A stretch of 64,000 nucleotides of DNA, taken from assembly GCA_028876385.1 (NCBI GenBank), contig JAGWSF010000090.1:1-64000 (forward strand), read 5' to 3'. Positions 9,380-18,532 of the stretch are shown piece by piece. The stretch comes from Acidobacteriota bacterium. GTDB lineage: Bacteria; Actinomycetota; Acidimicrobiia; Acidimicrobiales; Palsa-688. Below the pieces are notes generated by a model, which did no database searches, had not been told where the DNA came from, and worked only from the letters and a program-made list of their open reading frames with translations. The translations under genes and the position numbers were made by a program. How positions within the stretch are numbered: position 1 is the stretch's first letter; each line of letters begins with the position of its first letter.

Positions 9380-9413
9380 CAGAGCACGCCCGACCCCGCG
9401 CACGAACCAGGCT

Positions 9414-9602
9414 TCAGGCCGGTGGCTGCCTCACCGGGCGCAGCGACACCGCCAGCGTCGCCAGAGTCATGACCACGCCCACTCCGAGGACGATCCACTT
9501 GGTGACATCGGGAGTGACCCAGATGGCCCCGACGATGGGCGACACGGCCATCAGAAGGGCGAAGAGCATCTCGGCCGGTCTCTCCTGGATGGTCAGCTTC
9601 AT
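9414..9602 (-). CDS. Small two-helix membrane protein
   Basis: 62 residues from the ATG at 9602, or 71 from a GTG at 9629. Two hydrophobic segments are visible (MLFALLMAVSPIVGAIWV and WIVLGVGVVMTLATLAVSL) with a basic C-terminus, typical of a small inner-membrane protein. The ATG has GGAG almost touching it, so start choice is uncertain. I do not recognise the family. Confidence 0.55.
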   Translation of the reverse strand: MKLTIQERPAEMLFALLMAVSPIVGAIWVTPDVTKWIVLGVGVVMTLATLAVSLRPVRQPPA

Positions 9603-9693
9603 CTCCGAAGCATAACCCGGCACCCCCACTGCAGCCCAACTGTCGTCGCCCCAGGGGAGCCGTCCCGGGAGCTCGAGGGCCTACGATGCAGAC

Positions 9694-10011
9694 ATGTCCA
9701 TCATCCGGATCAACGCCATCGACGTGGGGGACGGCCAGGGGGACGAGTTGGCCCGACGCTTCGCGGCCAGGGCCGGGGCAGTCGACGACGCCGCGGGGTT
9801 CGAGGGATTCGAACTTCTGCGCCCGACCGACGGCCGCACCACATGGCTGGTCATGACCCGCTGGAAGGACGAGAAGTCCTTCAATGACTGGGTGGCCTCC
9901 CCCTCCTTTGCCCACGGCCACCGCGGCGCCAATGAGCCCGCCGGTGACCGGCCCGTCGCGGTCCACAGCGAGTTGTGGAGCTACGAGGTAGAGGATCTCG
10001 GACGGGGCTGA
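9694..10011 (+). CDS. Haem-degrading monooxygenase, MhuD/HmoA-like (ABM fold)
   Basis: 105 residues of a single antibiotic-biosynthesis-monooxygenase (ferredoxin-like) domain. Residues that matter in mycobacterial MhuD appear at matching places from my memory of that family: Asn7 (RINAI), Arg22, Trp66 (NDWV) and a His in FAHGHRG. MhuD-type enzymes open haem to release iron in the cytosol. The gene is alone on its strand, so no uptake genes support the role; a generic ABM-domain protein is the alternative. Confidence 0.75.
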   Translation: MSIIRINAIDVGDGQGDELARRFAARAGAVDDAAGFEGFELLRPTDGRTTWLVMTRWKDEKSFNDWVASPSFAHGHRGANEPAGDRPVAVHSELWSYEVEDLGRG

Positions 10012-10021
10012 TCTCGACCAA

Positions 10022-10080
10022 CCGGTAAATCCCGTCATATACCGGAAAAGGGGCTATTGCCTCTCACTGGTCACGCATTA
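10022..10080 (+). promoter_or_regulatory. Dyad and promoter-like sequence before DUF2786-like gene
   Basis: An inverted repeat CCGGTA (10022-10027) / TACCGG (10040-10045) follows the MhuD-like stop. A promoter-like pair TTGCCT, 16 bases, TACATT then lies just before the next gene. The dyad has no T-tract, so it looks more like an operator than a terminator, but neither reading is proven. Confidence 0.3.
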
Positions 10081-10093
10081 CATTCAGCTGATC

Positions 10094-10462
10094 ATGGCCA
10101 CGACGCCCACCGCCGAAGAACTCCGTCGCCTGTCGACGGCCGCTGCGCTGATCGCCAAGGCTGAAGCAACCACCTTCCCGGCGGAACAGCAGGCCCTGGC
10201 CCTGCGGGCCTACACCGAGTTGGCGGCCTACCTGAACTCGGTGGAAGCGAAGAATCCCGGCCCGCGGCGCCGTGAGCGGCGGCTCTTCGACCGCCGAGCG
10301 GCGGGCGACCCGGGGCGCAACGCCGCCGCCGGAACCACTTCGGGGCCGCCCGGACCGGGATCGTTCGTGTTTCGCGGGCGCAACCATCAGGTGCGCACCG
10401 CCTACCGAGCGACGATCATCAAGAAGGATGCGACGGGCGAGCACGTCAACGTCGGCCTCTGA
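10094..10462 (+). CDS. Small DUF2786-like protein
   Basis: 122 residues. The N-terminal 50 residues (LIAKAEATTFPAEQQALALRAYTELA) resemble the helical DUF2786 start (KAEST-FP-EA...KA-EL). The middle is Arg/Pro-rich and the C-terminus (GSFVFRGRNHQVRTAYRATIIKK) is short and basic, which could contact nucleic acid. Function unknown. It has its own promoter-like sequence and no operon partner. Confidence 0.65.
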   Translation: MATTPTAEELRRLSTAAALIAKAEATTFPAEQQALALRAYTELAAYLNSVEAKNPGPRRRERRLFDRRAAGDPGRNAAAGTTSGPPGPGSFVFRGRNHQVRTAYRATIIKKDATGEHVNVGL

Positions 10463-10487
10463 CCGGCGATCGACGGCGGCCCGGCCC

Positions 10488-11537
10488 TCAGGGAAGCATC
10501 TCCTTGAGCTGGCCGATCAGACCGGCCGGCGTCTGGTCACCGGTCGGCACGGGCATCACCTGGAGGTGGGTCACCCCGGCCTCGGCGAAGGCTGCGACCC
10601 GCTCGGCCACGAACCCGGCCGGCCCGCACAACGACGTGAGGCGGAGCATCTCCTCGGGGACGGCGGCCGCCGCCTCCTCCTTGCGGCCAGCGAGGTACAG
10701 GTCCTGGATCGTCTCCGCCTCCTTCTCGAATCCGTACCGCTGGGCCAGGGCGTTGTAGTAGTTGCGGCCCCGGGCCCCCATCCCCCCGACGTAGAGGGCC
10801 ACCGTGGGGCGGGCCAGGTCCCTGATGGCGGCCACCTCCTCACCCTCGCCGATGGCCAAGAGGCCACCCGCCGAGATCATGAGCGGATCGAGGTCGGGGC
10901 TGCGGCGGGCCGCACCGCGCCTCAAGGAGTCACCCCAGACCTCGCCGGCCTTCTCGGGGATGAACATGATGGGCAACCACCCGTCGGCCACCTCGGCGGT
11001 CATGGCCACGTTCTGGTCGCCCAGGGAGGCCACCCAGATAGGTATCCGGGGTCGCACCGGATGGGCGATGATCTTCAGCGGTTTGCCCAGGCCGGTGCCC
11101 TGCCCTTCGGGAAGGGGCATCTGGTAGTAGCGGCCGGTGTGCTCGAGGGGCGCCTGTCGAGCCCAGATATGCCGACAAACTGACACTATTTCCCTGGTCC
11201 GGCCGAGCGGAGCGTCGTAGGGGACCCCGTGGAATCCCTCGATCACCTGAGGACCGGATGCCCCGAGCCCGAGATGGAAGCGTCCTTCGGACAGGGCGTC
11301 CACGCCTGCCGCGGTCATGGCCAGCAGGGTGGGGGTGCGGGTGTAGATCGGCAGGATTCCCGAGCCGATCTCCACTCGCTCGGTCAACGCCGCCAGGTAG
11401 CCCATGAGGCTGGGACCGTCGAAGCCGTAGGCCTCGGCCACCCATACGAGGTCGAGCCCCGCCTTCTCCATCTCCGAGACCCGCCGGGCTGATTCCTTGA
11501 ACCCCCCGGCGTAACTCAACGCAGTCGCAATCCTCAT
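10488..11537 (-). CDS. LLM-class F420-dependent oxidoreductase
   Basis: 349 residues from the ATG at 11535-11537 (MRIATALSYAGGF). The luciferase-like TIM-barrel pattern is clear: GLDLVWVAEAYGFDG, GSGILPIYTRTP, GRFHLGLGASGPQVIEG and the C-terminal GPAGFVAERVAAFAEAGVTH. Such enzymes use coenzyme F420 or FMN to oxidise or reduce diverse substrates; substrate is unknown. The reading frame stays open far upstream, antisense to the YihY gene, which is an artefact of GC bias. Confidence 0.9.
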   Translation of the reverse strand: MRIATALSYAGGFKESARRVSEMEKAGLDLVWVAEAYGFDGPSLMGYLAALTERVEIGSGILPIYTRTPTLLAMTAAGVDALSEGRFHLGLGASGPQVIEGFHGVPYDAPLGRTREIVSVCRHIWARQAPLEHTGRYYQMPLPEGQGTGLGKPLKIIAHPVRPRIPIWVASLGDQNVAMTAEVADGWLPIMFIPEKAGEVWGDSLRRGAARRSPDLDPLMISAGGLLAIGEGEEVAAIRDLARPTVALYVGGMGARGRNYYNALAQRYGFEKEAETIQDLYLAGRKEEAAAAVPEEMLRLTSLCGPAGFVAERVAAFAEAGVTHLQVMPVPTGDQTPAGLIGQLKEMLP

Positions 11538-11651
11538 GCCGTTGACCCTAGCAACCACCCTCTGCGGTGATCCGAGGTGACCTTCGCCGCGGAGCCCACC
11601 ACGTCGTAGCCCCCGGCGTGACGTGGCCCGGTCCTGGGTAGCCTTTCCTTT

Positions 11652-12584
11652 GTGGATCGTTTCATCGATCGGATCGACGCTGCCCAGCGGCGGTGGAAGT
11701 TCACCTCTTTCGCGTGGGGTGTGCAAAAGAAGTACAGCGACGACCGGGGGGGCTACCTGGCCGCTCTGGTCACCTACTACGGCTTCCTCTCCATTTTTCC
11801 GCTGCTGCTGGCCGCCTTCACCGTCATCGCCTACGTACTGCACGGCGACCGCTCGGCCGCGGCGTCGCTCCAGGCCCACATCAGGAGCTACCCCGTGATC
11901 GACCAGATCGCTCCGGGTCTGAGCAAAGGCACTCTCAACGGATCGCCGGTGGCGCTGGTCATAGGGGTGCTCGGGCTCATCTGGGGCTCTCAGGGTCTGG
12001 CCCAGGCGGCCCAGTTCACCATGCAGGAAGCATGGAACGTGCCCAACCGGGAGCGGCCAGGATTCGTCCCCCGTACCCTCAAGAGCTTCGGCTGGTATGC
12101 CGTATTCGGCTTCGGTGCGCTGATCGCTACGTTCATCACGTCCCTCGGCCGGGCCTTGAGCTGGGCGGGAGGGGACATCCTCTCGACGCTGGCGTCGATG
12201 CTGTTCGACGTGGTCATTTTCAGCGTCTCGTTCTGGACCCTGACCCCGTCGGGAATCGCCGTGAAGGATCTGCTGCCCGGCGCCGCGGTGGCCGGCGTGA
12301 TGTGGGCCGTGCTGACCGGGGTTGGCGTCAGCCTCACCGGGCATCTGGCCCACGCCAACCCGATGTACGGGAGCTTCGCCGCCGTCCTCGGGTTACTGGC
12401 CCTCATCTACCTGAACGCCCGAATCACCATCTACTGCGTCGAAGCCAACGTGGTCCGCCGCCACCACCTGTGGCCCCGGTCGCTGACCGACCGCAACCTG
12501 ACCGCCGCCGATCGTCGCCAACTGGATGATCTGGCCGCCAAGGAGGAGCGAGTCGAGCGCGAGCAGATCACCGTCGAGGTCTGA
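11652..12584 (+). CDS. YihY/BrkB family inner-membrane protein
   Basis: 310 residues with about six membrane segments. The family signature is seen in YLAALVTYYGFLSIFPLLLA near the start and MYGSFAAVLGLLALIYL near the end, followed by a charged cytosolic tail (AAKEERVEREQ). The family was once called ribonuclease BN and its role is still unclear. GTG start. A TTA codon lies at 12393-12395. Confidence 0.9.
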   Translation: MDRFIDRIDAAQRRWKFTSFAWGVQKKYSDDRGGYLAALVTYYGFLSIFPLLLAAFTVIAYVLHGDRSAAASLQAHIRSYPVIDQIAPGLSKGTLNGSPVALVIGVLGLIWGSQGLAQAAQFTMQEAWNVPNRERPGFVPRTLKSFGWYAVFGFGALIATFITSLGRALSWAGGDILSTLASMLFDVVIFSVSFWTLTPSGIAVKDLLPGAAVAGVMWAVLTGVGVSLTGHLAHANPMYGSFAAVLGLLALIYLNARITIYCVEANVVRRHHLWPRSLTDRNLTAADRRQLDDLAAKEERVEREQITVEV

Positions 12585-12612
12585 CCCGCAGACGGTCCAA
12601 CCCGCAGACGGT

Positions 12613-12864
12613 TTAACCCTCAGGCTCTGCGACCGGGCCCTCGAGCTCGGCCTCCATGGCCGCCGCCGCCGCCCAGGAGCCGGGGTCGGCGGGATCAGCC
12701 ACGAACACGACCGGCGGGACTGGCCGGTCTCGGTCCGGGGGACCCTCCCGTCGGCCCCCGTCGCCCGGCTCGGCACCGTCGGTTGGGTCCGGACCCACCA
12801 CGAGCACCGTGCGGTGGCCGCGCGACCAGGCTCGGCGGGCGACCACTGGATCCGTGGTGGGCAC
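12613..12864 (-). CDS. Short hypothetical protein
   Basis: 83 residues from a GTG at 12864, divergent from the S9 peptidase gene. The protein-like segments TDPVVARRAWSRGHRTVLVVGPDPT and PVPPVVFVADPADPGSWAAAAAMEAELEGP flank an acidic/arginine-rich linker. An AGGAGG lies about 15-17 bases before the GTG, too far for an ideal site. I do not recognise the family; a non-coding shadow is possible. Confidence 0.4.
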   Translation of the reverse strand: MPTTDPVVARRAWSRGHRTVLVVGPDPTDGAEPGDGGRREGPPDRDRPVPPVVFVADPADPGSWAAAAAMEAELEGPVAEPEG

Positions 12865-12928
12865 GGCGCCGACGCTAGCGGACCTCCTGTTCCCGACGTC
12901 GGGCGGCACCTGGCAGGCTGTTCGGGTC

Positions 12929-15039
12929 ATGAGCCCGCCCCAGCCTCCCAGCGCCCGCCGACTACCGCACGCCGTCACCTCCCACGGGGTGACCCGTAAC
13001 GACGACTGGCACTGGCTGCGAGACCGCGAAGAACCAGAGGTCATCTCCTACCTCGAGGCGGAGAACGCCTACACCGACGCCATGATGGCCCCGACCCTCG
13101 GTCTGCAACAGGAACTGTTCGAGGGGATCAGAGCGAGGGTGCGCGAGACCGATGCTTCCGCTCCCGTCCGGTCCGGGAGCTGGTGGTACTACACCCGGAC
13201 CGAGGAGGGGCAGCAGTACCCCATCATGTGTCGGCGACCCGATCCCGAACGCCGGCTGGAGGCAGCCGCCGTCGCCTCCGAGGCCCGCGACGGCCTCCCG
13301 CCCGACGAAGTGGTCATCCTCGACGAGAACGTGCTGGCCGGGGCGACTACCTGGCCCTCGGTGTATTCGACATCAGCCCCGACCACTCGGTCCTGGCCTA
13401 CGCCACGGATCTCGACGGCTCGGAGGTCTACACCCTCCGCTTCCGTTCCCTCGGCTCCCTCGAGGATCTGCCCGACACGATCGAAGGCGTCTACTACGGG
13501 TCGGCCTGGTCGGCTCGGGGCCAGGCCTTCTACTACGTGAGACCCGACGAGGCCATGCGGCCCTACCAGGTGTGGCGCCACCTGCTCGGCACCGAGGCGG
13601 AACACGACGTCCTCGTCTACCAGGAGGACGACGAACGATTCTTCGTCAGCGTGTACCTGTCACGATCCCGCCGACGGATCGTCATCGACTCCGACAGCAA
13701 GACCTCGTCGGAGGTCCGATGGCTCGACGCCGACGCGGTCGACGCCGCTGAGCCGACGGTCCTCCTCGGCCGCCGCCCGGGTGTCGAGTACCGGGCCGAG
13801 CACGACGGCGACGGTTGGCTGATCCTGACCAACCAGCCCGGCCCGGACGGACGTCCGGCCACCAACTTCGAGCTTCACCGCCTCGACGACGACGGCGACC
13901 AGCGGGTGATCCTGGCTCACCGCGACGACGTGAAGCTCGAGCACGTGGACGCCTTCGCCTCGTTCGCCGCGGTCGGCGAGAGGTCCTGCACCGACGGCCT
14001 CGAGCGGCTGCGCATCCTCGGGCGCGATGGCTCTCAGGACATCGTGCAGCAGCCGGAGGCCGTCTACAGCCTGCTGGGCGGCGAGAACCCCGAGTGGGAC
14101 CAGGACACCTACCGCTTCGGCTACACCTCCCTCGTCACGCCCCGCACCGCGGTCGACTACCGGGTCACGGACAAAAGTCGCCAAGTCGTGTGGTCCCAGT
14201 CGGTCCCCGGCTACGACCCGACCCGGTACGAGACCCAGCGCCTGTGGGCCACCGCGCCCGACGGGGTTCAGGTTCCGATCTCGGTGGTGTCCCGTCGCGA
14301 CCTGCGACGTGACGGCGCCGCCCCGGGCCTCCTGTACGGCTACGGGGCTTACGAGATGAGCGTCGACCCGACCTTCTCCGTAGCAGCCCTCAACCTGGTG
14401 GAACGCGGCACCGTATATGCCATCGCCCACGTGCGCGGCGGCGGCGAGCTCGGCCGGCGCTGGTACGAGCAGGGTCGTATGGAGCACAAAGTCAACACCT
14501 TCACCGACTTCGTGGCCGCGGCCGAAACGCTGATCGCCCAGGGCTGGGTTCAACGCGACCGCCTGGCCGCCCGCGGCGGCAGCGCCGGCGGCCTGCTCAT
14601 GGGAGCGGTGGTGAACCTGCGCCCGGACCTGTGGCGGGCGGTGGTCGCCGAAGTCCCCTTCGTGGACGTGGTCACCACCATGTCGGATACCACGCTTCCC
14701 CTCACGGTCACCGAGTGGGAGGAGTGGGGCGACCCCCTCCACGACCCCGAGGCCTTCGCCCGGATGCTCGGCTACTCGCCCTATGACAACGTGGCCCCCC
14801 GGGCCACCTACCCGGCCATCTACGCCACGGCCGGTCTGAACGACCCGAGAGTGGGCTTCTGGGAACCGGCCAAGTGGGTCGCCCGATTGAGGTCAGTGGG
14901 CGCCGGGGGCCCGGACCGCCCGATTCTCCTGCGCACCGAGTTGGGCGCCGGACACGGCGGCCCGTCCGGCCGCTACGACATCTGGAGGGACGAGGCGAGA
15001 GTCCAGGCTTTCATTCTGTCCCAGACCGGCTCTTCCTGA
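12929..15039 (+). pseudogene. S9 prolyl oligopeptidase (oligopeptidase B type), single-base frameshift
   Basis: The start at 12929 (MSPPQPPSARRLPHAV) runs in one frame to VVILDENVLAG, then homology continues one frame over from DYLALGVFDISPDHS. The switch falls at a G run, 13340-13343; one more G would restore a protein of about 700 residues. The catalytic half is intact: nucleophile elbow GGSAGGLLMG, Asp region AGLNDPRVGFWEP and His region GAGHGGPSGRYD. These are cytosolic serine peptidases cutting short peptides after basic residues or proline. Either the gene is recently inactivated or one base was lost in assembly. Confidence 0.85.
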
Positions 15040-16825
15040 TCGGCCCCCGGCCATCACGCAGGTCCACGACCGGGGTCGCGTGGCGCATCTCGGCCTGGGT
15101 GAGCACGTCGGTGATCTCGACCCCTATCAGCTCCTCCCGCTCGAGCAGGGCGTCGCGCAGGGCCGCCACGAGATACGAATGATCTGACAGCAGGGTCCGC
15201 ACCTCGTCCCGGGCCCGGTCCAAGATGGCGTCCATCTGGGCCCGGCTGGAGTCGTCTGACAGCACCTTGGCCACGATGTTGACCGCCGCTCCCCCGCCCC
15301 GGGCGGCGTCGAGCGAGATCAGAGAGTGCCCCATCCCGAAGCTACCTATCATCTGGGCCGCCGCCTCGGTGGCAGCCTGAAGATCACCGCTCACACCGCT
15401 ACTCGTATCACCGAAGAACACCTCCTCGGCGGCCAGGCCCCCCATGGCGATCCGGATGAGACCCTCGATCTCCGAGCGGGTCCGGGTGTAGCGCTCCTCC
15501 GGTTCGGAATGGGCGAGCAGACCCAGGGCCACGCTGCGCTTGATGATCGACAGCACCTCGAGCTTGCGCTCCGGGGCCACGAGCCAGGCCGTCACCGCGT
15601 GGCCGGCCTCGTGGGTGGCGATCGTGATCCGCTCCTGCTCGGCGTAGGCGGTGGGCTGGGCCAAGCCCAACTCGGTGGTCATCTTGGCCCGCTGGAGATC
15701 CTCCCAACTCAGCCGGTCCGACCCTCTCCGCAGGGCCCACACCAGGGCCTCGTCGAGAAGGTGCTCGATCATCACCGGTGAGTAGCCCATGGTGGTTGCC
15801 GCCAGCGTCTCGCGGCACTCATCGGTGTCGAGCTCGCGGCTGTGGGACTTGCGCTGCAGGTAGTAGTCGATGATGTCCCGCCGACCGGCCCGGCTCGGCA
15901 GGTCGACGGTGATGGTCCGGTCGAACCGGCCGGGACGCATAAGCGCCGGATCGAGATCCCCGGCCCGGTTGGTGGCCCCGATGACCAGAATGTTCGGCGC
16001 CTGGCTCGCCGGCTTCTTGATGACCCGGCCGGCCGGCAGCCAGCGGTTCACCAGATCGATGAAAGCACCCTTCACCCTCGCCGAGGTACTCGGCTCGTCG
16101 AAGGACTGAAGCTGGATCAACAGCTCGTTCACCACCCCCGACAGGCCCTCGCCGTTGCCCGTCCCGAGTCCCGCTCGGGCCCCCCCGATGGCGTCGAACT
16201 CCTCAATGAAGCCGATGGCACCGCCCTCGCGCCGGGCGTATTTCCGAAGCGCCTTGAAGTACGACCGGATGCGTCGCCCGGTCATCCCGTAGAAGTGCGA
16301 CTGGAACGCCGTCGAGGAGACGAAGAGGAACGGGACGTTGGCCTCGGCCGCCATGGCCTTGGCGATGAAGGTCTTGCCGGTCCCGGGCGGCCCCTCGAAC
16401 AGGACGGCTCGCCGGGGGTTGCCGCCCATACGCTCGTTGAAGGTCCGGTAGGCCAGGAAGAGGTTGAGGGTCTTGACCACCTCCTCGACCACGACATCCG
16501 CACCCTTGACATCCGACAGCCGCACCCCGGTCTCCTCCGGACGGTACAGGACGTGGGGCGAGCGGCCGGCGCCGATCACGGGCAGCAGGACGCTCACCAG
16601 CAGGACCGCTAGCAGCACGATGGCCGGGAGATAGGTACCCAGCCAACCGGGCGCGGCCAGGTGGGGCCAGGCCACCACCCCGACGTCGTGGAGGATCAGG
16701 ACCGTGAGCGCCAGCAGAAGCAGCAGCGACAGTCTCTTGAAGCGGCGCTGGCGGTGGCCCTCCCGAGCGTCCGAAACATCGGCGGAGCGGAGAACCTCCG
16801 CATTGGCCAAGGTCAACGTGTCCAT
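15011..16825 (-). CDS. FtsH-like membrane AAA+ zinc metalloprotease
   Basis: 604 residues. Two membrane segments near residues 32-47 and 64-86, Walker A GPPGTGKT (145-152), a Walker-B-like FIEEFDAI (206-213) in place of the usual FIDEIDAI, second region of homology near GATNRAGDLDPALMRPGRFDR, zinc motif HEAGH (405-409) and third ligand Asp481 in SGDLQAAT. A roughly 25-residue insert (about 248-275) precedes the second region of homology. FtsH degrades membrane and soluble proteins. This is probably a divergent paralogue rather than the housekeeping copy. Its 3' end overlaps the convergent S9 gene by 29 bp. Confidence 0.88.
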   Translation of the reverse strand: MDTLTLANAEVLRSADVSDAREGHRQRRFKRLSLLLLLALTVLILHDVGVVAWPHLAAPGWLGTYLPAIVLLAVLLVSVLLPVIGAGRSPHVLYRPEETGVRLSDVKGADVVVEEVVKTLNLFLAYRTFNERMGGNPRRAVLFEGPPGTGKTFIAKAMAAEANVPFLFVSSTAFQSHFYGMTGRRIRSYFKALRKYARREGGAIGFIEEFDAIGGARAGLGTGNGEGLSGVVNELLIQLQSFDEPSTSARVKGAFIDLVNRWLPAGRVIKKPASQAPNILVIGATNRAGDLDPALMRPGRFDRTITVDLPSRAGRRDIIDYYLQRKSHSRELDTDECRETLAATTMGYSPVMIEHLLDEALVWALRRGSDRLSWEDLQRAKMTTELGLAQPTAYAEQERITIATHEAGHAVTAWLVAPERKLEVLSIIKRSVALGLLAHSEPEERYTRTRSEIEGLIRIAMGGLAAEEVFFGDTSSGVSGDLQAATEAAAQMIGSFGMGHSLISLDAARGGGAAVNIVAKVLSDDSSRAQMDAILDRARDEVRTLLSDHSYLVAALRDALLEREELIGVEITDVLTQAEMRHATPVVDLRDGRGPIRKSRSGTE

Positions 16826-16978
16826 GGTGAGCCTTCCCCTCGCTTTCCGCCGCAGCGTTGACCAAACCTAGAGCCGGTCTTGCCGCCGATGCCTCCTTCT
16901 CCGCCCATTTTCCGGCTTTTCCGGTTGCTCGGGACCCCGACGGGAGCGAGCCCCTTCGGAGACCCCCGCCGCAACCCC

Positions 16979-17833
16979 TTAGAGGAAGAGTCGCAGGCCC
17001 TCGGAGGCGGCGATCACCTCGGGTCCCCCGCCTCCCATGGCCGCCCGGGCATCGGTAACGATCCGGTCGAGTTCCTCGTCATCGTGGGCGGGGTCGTGGT
17101 GAAACAGCGCCACCCGCCGCACGCCGGCCTGCGCAGCCACGCGCAGGGCGTAGTCCACGGTGCAGTGACCCCAGTGGCTCTTCTCGGCGAACTCGGCCGA
17201 GGTGTACTGAGCGTCGTGGATGAGCAGGTCCGCCGACTCGGCGAGCTCGAGGACCGGTTCGGCCACGGTCTCGAGATCGAGCGGAGCCTGGTGATCGCTT
17301 ATGTAGGTCACGACCCGGCCGTGCCAGGTCACCCGGTATCCCACCGTCACCCCGGTGTGGGGAACCGGGCGAACCATCACGTCGGCCTCACCCACCCGGA
17401 ACTGGTCCTTGAGAACCTCGTGGAAGCTGTAGTCGCCGCGGAGGTCGCCGATCCGCACCGGAAAGTACGGCGGCCGCATGAAGTCGTCGATCTGCTGGCG
17501 GAGGGTGCCCGATTCGGGCTGAGGGCCGTAGATGCGCAAGCGGGCGCCGGTCCGGTCGGCGGGTGGGAAGAAGGGCAGACCCTGGACGTGGTCCCAGTGG
17601 ATGTGGGTCACGAGCGCCGTCGCCGAGAAGGACCCGTCCAGGGGTTGGGTATCCCCGAAGGCCCGCAATCCGGTGCCGAGATCGAACACGAGCGGTTCCT
17701 CACCGTCGGCCGTGACCACCACGCAGGCGGTGTTGCCGCCGTAGCGCGCGTTCTCCTTCGACGGGCAGGGACAGGATCCCCGGACACCGTAGAACGTCAG
17801 CTCCAACTGGTGACCACTCCCGTCCACTCCCAC
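16979..17833 (-). CDS. Metallo-beta-lactamase-fold hydrolase
   Basis: 284 residues with HIHWDH (zinc-binding HxHxDH), a later SDHQAP aspartate and the C-terminal FHHDPAHDD. The N-terminal block YGVRGSCPCP ... RYGGNTACV is shared with PhnP/RNase-Z-like 'MBL fold metallo-hydrolase' proteins, some linked to signalling or phosphodiesterase activity. GTG start. Specific substrate unknown; it stands alone between FtsH-like and hydratase genes. Confidence 0.85.
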   Translation of the reverse strand: MGVDGSGHQLELTFYGVRGSCPCPSKENARYGGNTACVVVTADGEEPLVFDLGTGLRAFGDTQPLDGSFSATALVTHIHWDHVQGLPFFPPADRTGARLRIYGPQPESGTLRQQIDDFMRPPYFPVRIGDLRGDYSFHEVLKDQFRVGEADVMVRPVPHTGVTVGYRVTWHGRVVTYISDHQAPLDLETVAEPVLELAESADLLIHDAQYTSAEFAEKSHWGHCTVDYALRVAAQAGVRRVALFHHDPAHDDEELDRIVTDARAAMGGGGPEVIAASEGLRLFL

Positions 17834-17897
17834 GAGACGTTAGCTACGGCCACACCCGAGACGTCGGCAGTGTGACCGAAACCACATTGGGGACCTC

Positions 17898-18410
17898 TCA
17901 CTCCCAGATGTCATCTCCGTAGGGCCGGCGCCGGGACGGCGCCGCCTCCTGCTTCCAGACCATCAGGCGGCGGCGGAAGTAGCAGACCTCTTCGCCCCGC
18001 TGGTTGAAGCCCTTGGTCTCGACGGTCACCACCCCCCGATCGGGCTTGGAGCGGGACTCCTGCTTATCGATCACCCGCGTCTCGGCGTAGATGGTGTCCC
18101 CGTGGAAGGTCGGGCGCTTGTGGGTGAGCTGCTCGACCTCCAGATTGGCGATACACGAGCCGCTGACATCGGGAACACTCATGCCGAGCACCACGCTGTA
18201 GACGAGGTTGCCGACCACGACGTTCCGGCCGTGAACGGTTTCGTGCTCGGCGAACCAGGCGTTGGTGTGCAGCGGGTGGTGATTCATCGTGATCATGCAG
18301 AACAGGTGATCGTCGTATTCGGTGATGGTCTTTCCGGGCCAGTGGCGGTAGATGTCGCCGGGCTCGAAGTCCTCGTAGTAGCGGCCGAAGGGGCGGTCAT
18401 GTGTCGTCAT
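17898..18410 (-). CDS. MaoC-family hydratase, probable mesaconyl-CoA hydratase
   Basis: 170 residues from the ATG at 18410, a single hot-dog domain. The stretch HWPGKTITEYDDHLFCMITM with NHHPLHTN is characteristic of the MaoC proteins found beside CoA-ester lyases in actinobacterial ethylmalonyl-CoA pathway loci, which hydrate mesaconyl-C1-CoA to beta-methylmalyl-CoA. The presence within 4 kb of the Mcd-like and Mcl-like genes supports this over a generic enoyl-CoA hydratase. Confidence 0.8.
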   Translation of the reverse strand: MTTHDRPFGRYYEDFEPGDIYRHWPGKTITEYDDHLFCMITMNHHPLHTNAWFAEHETVHGRNVVVGNLVYSVVLGMSVPDVSGSCIANLEVEQLTHKRPTFHGDTIYAETRVIDKQESRSKPDRGVVTVETKGFNQRGEEVCYFRRRLMVWKQEAAPSRRRPYGDDIWE

Positions 18411-18532
18411 CGCCAGCCACGCTAGGCGCCGGTCCAGGCGGCGACGAAGTCCCGCCTGCGCTACCTGGCCTGCCTGGCCTGCCTGGCCGGCCTCGCTACC
18501 GAAGCCCCGTCGAGCTTCTAACGTCGCGCCTC

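Noticed and set aside
9321..9400. Possible CRISPR array
   Set aside because: Units are contiguous, with no unique spacers, and there are no cas genes. The same holds for the array at 62505.
11538..12353. Long upstream extension of the F420 oxidoreductase at 10488
   Set aside because: The extra 270 residues are antisense to the YihY gene, with low-complexity composition; the family start is at 11537.
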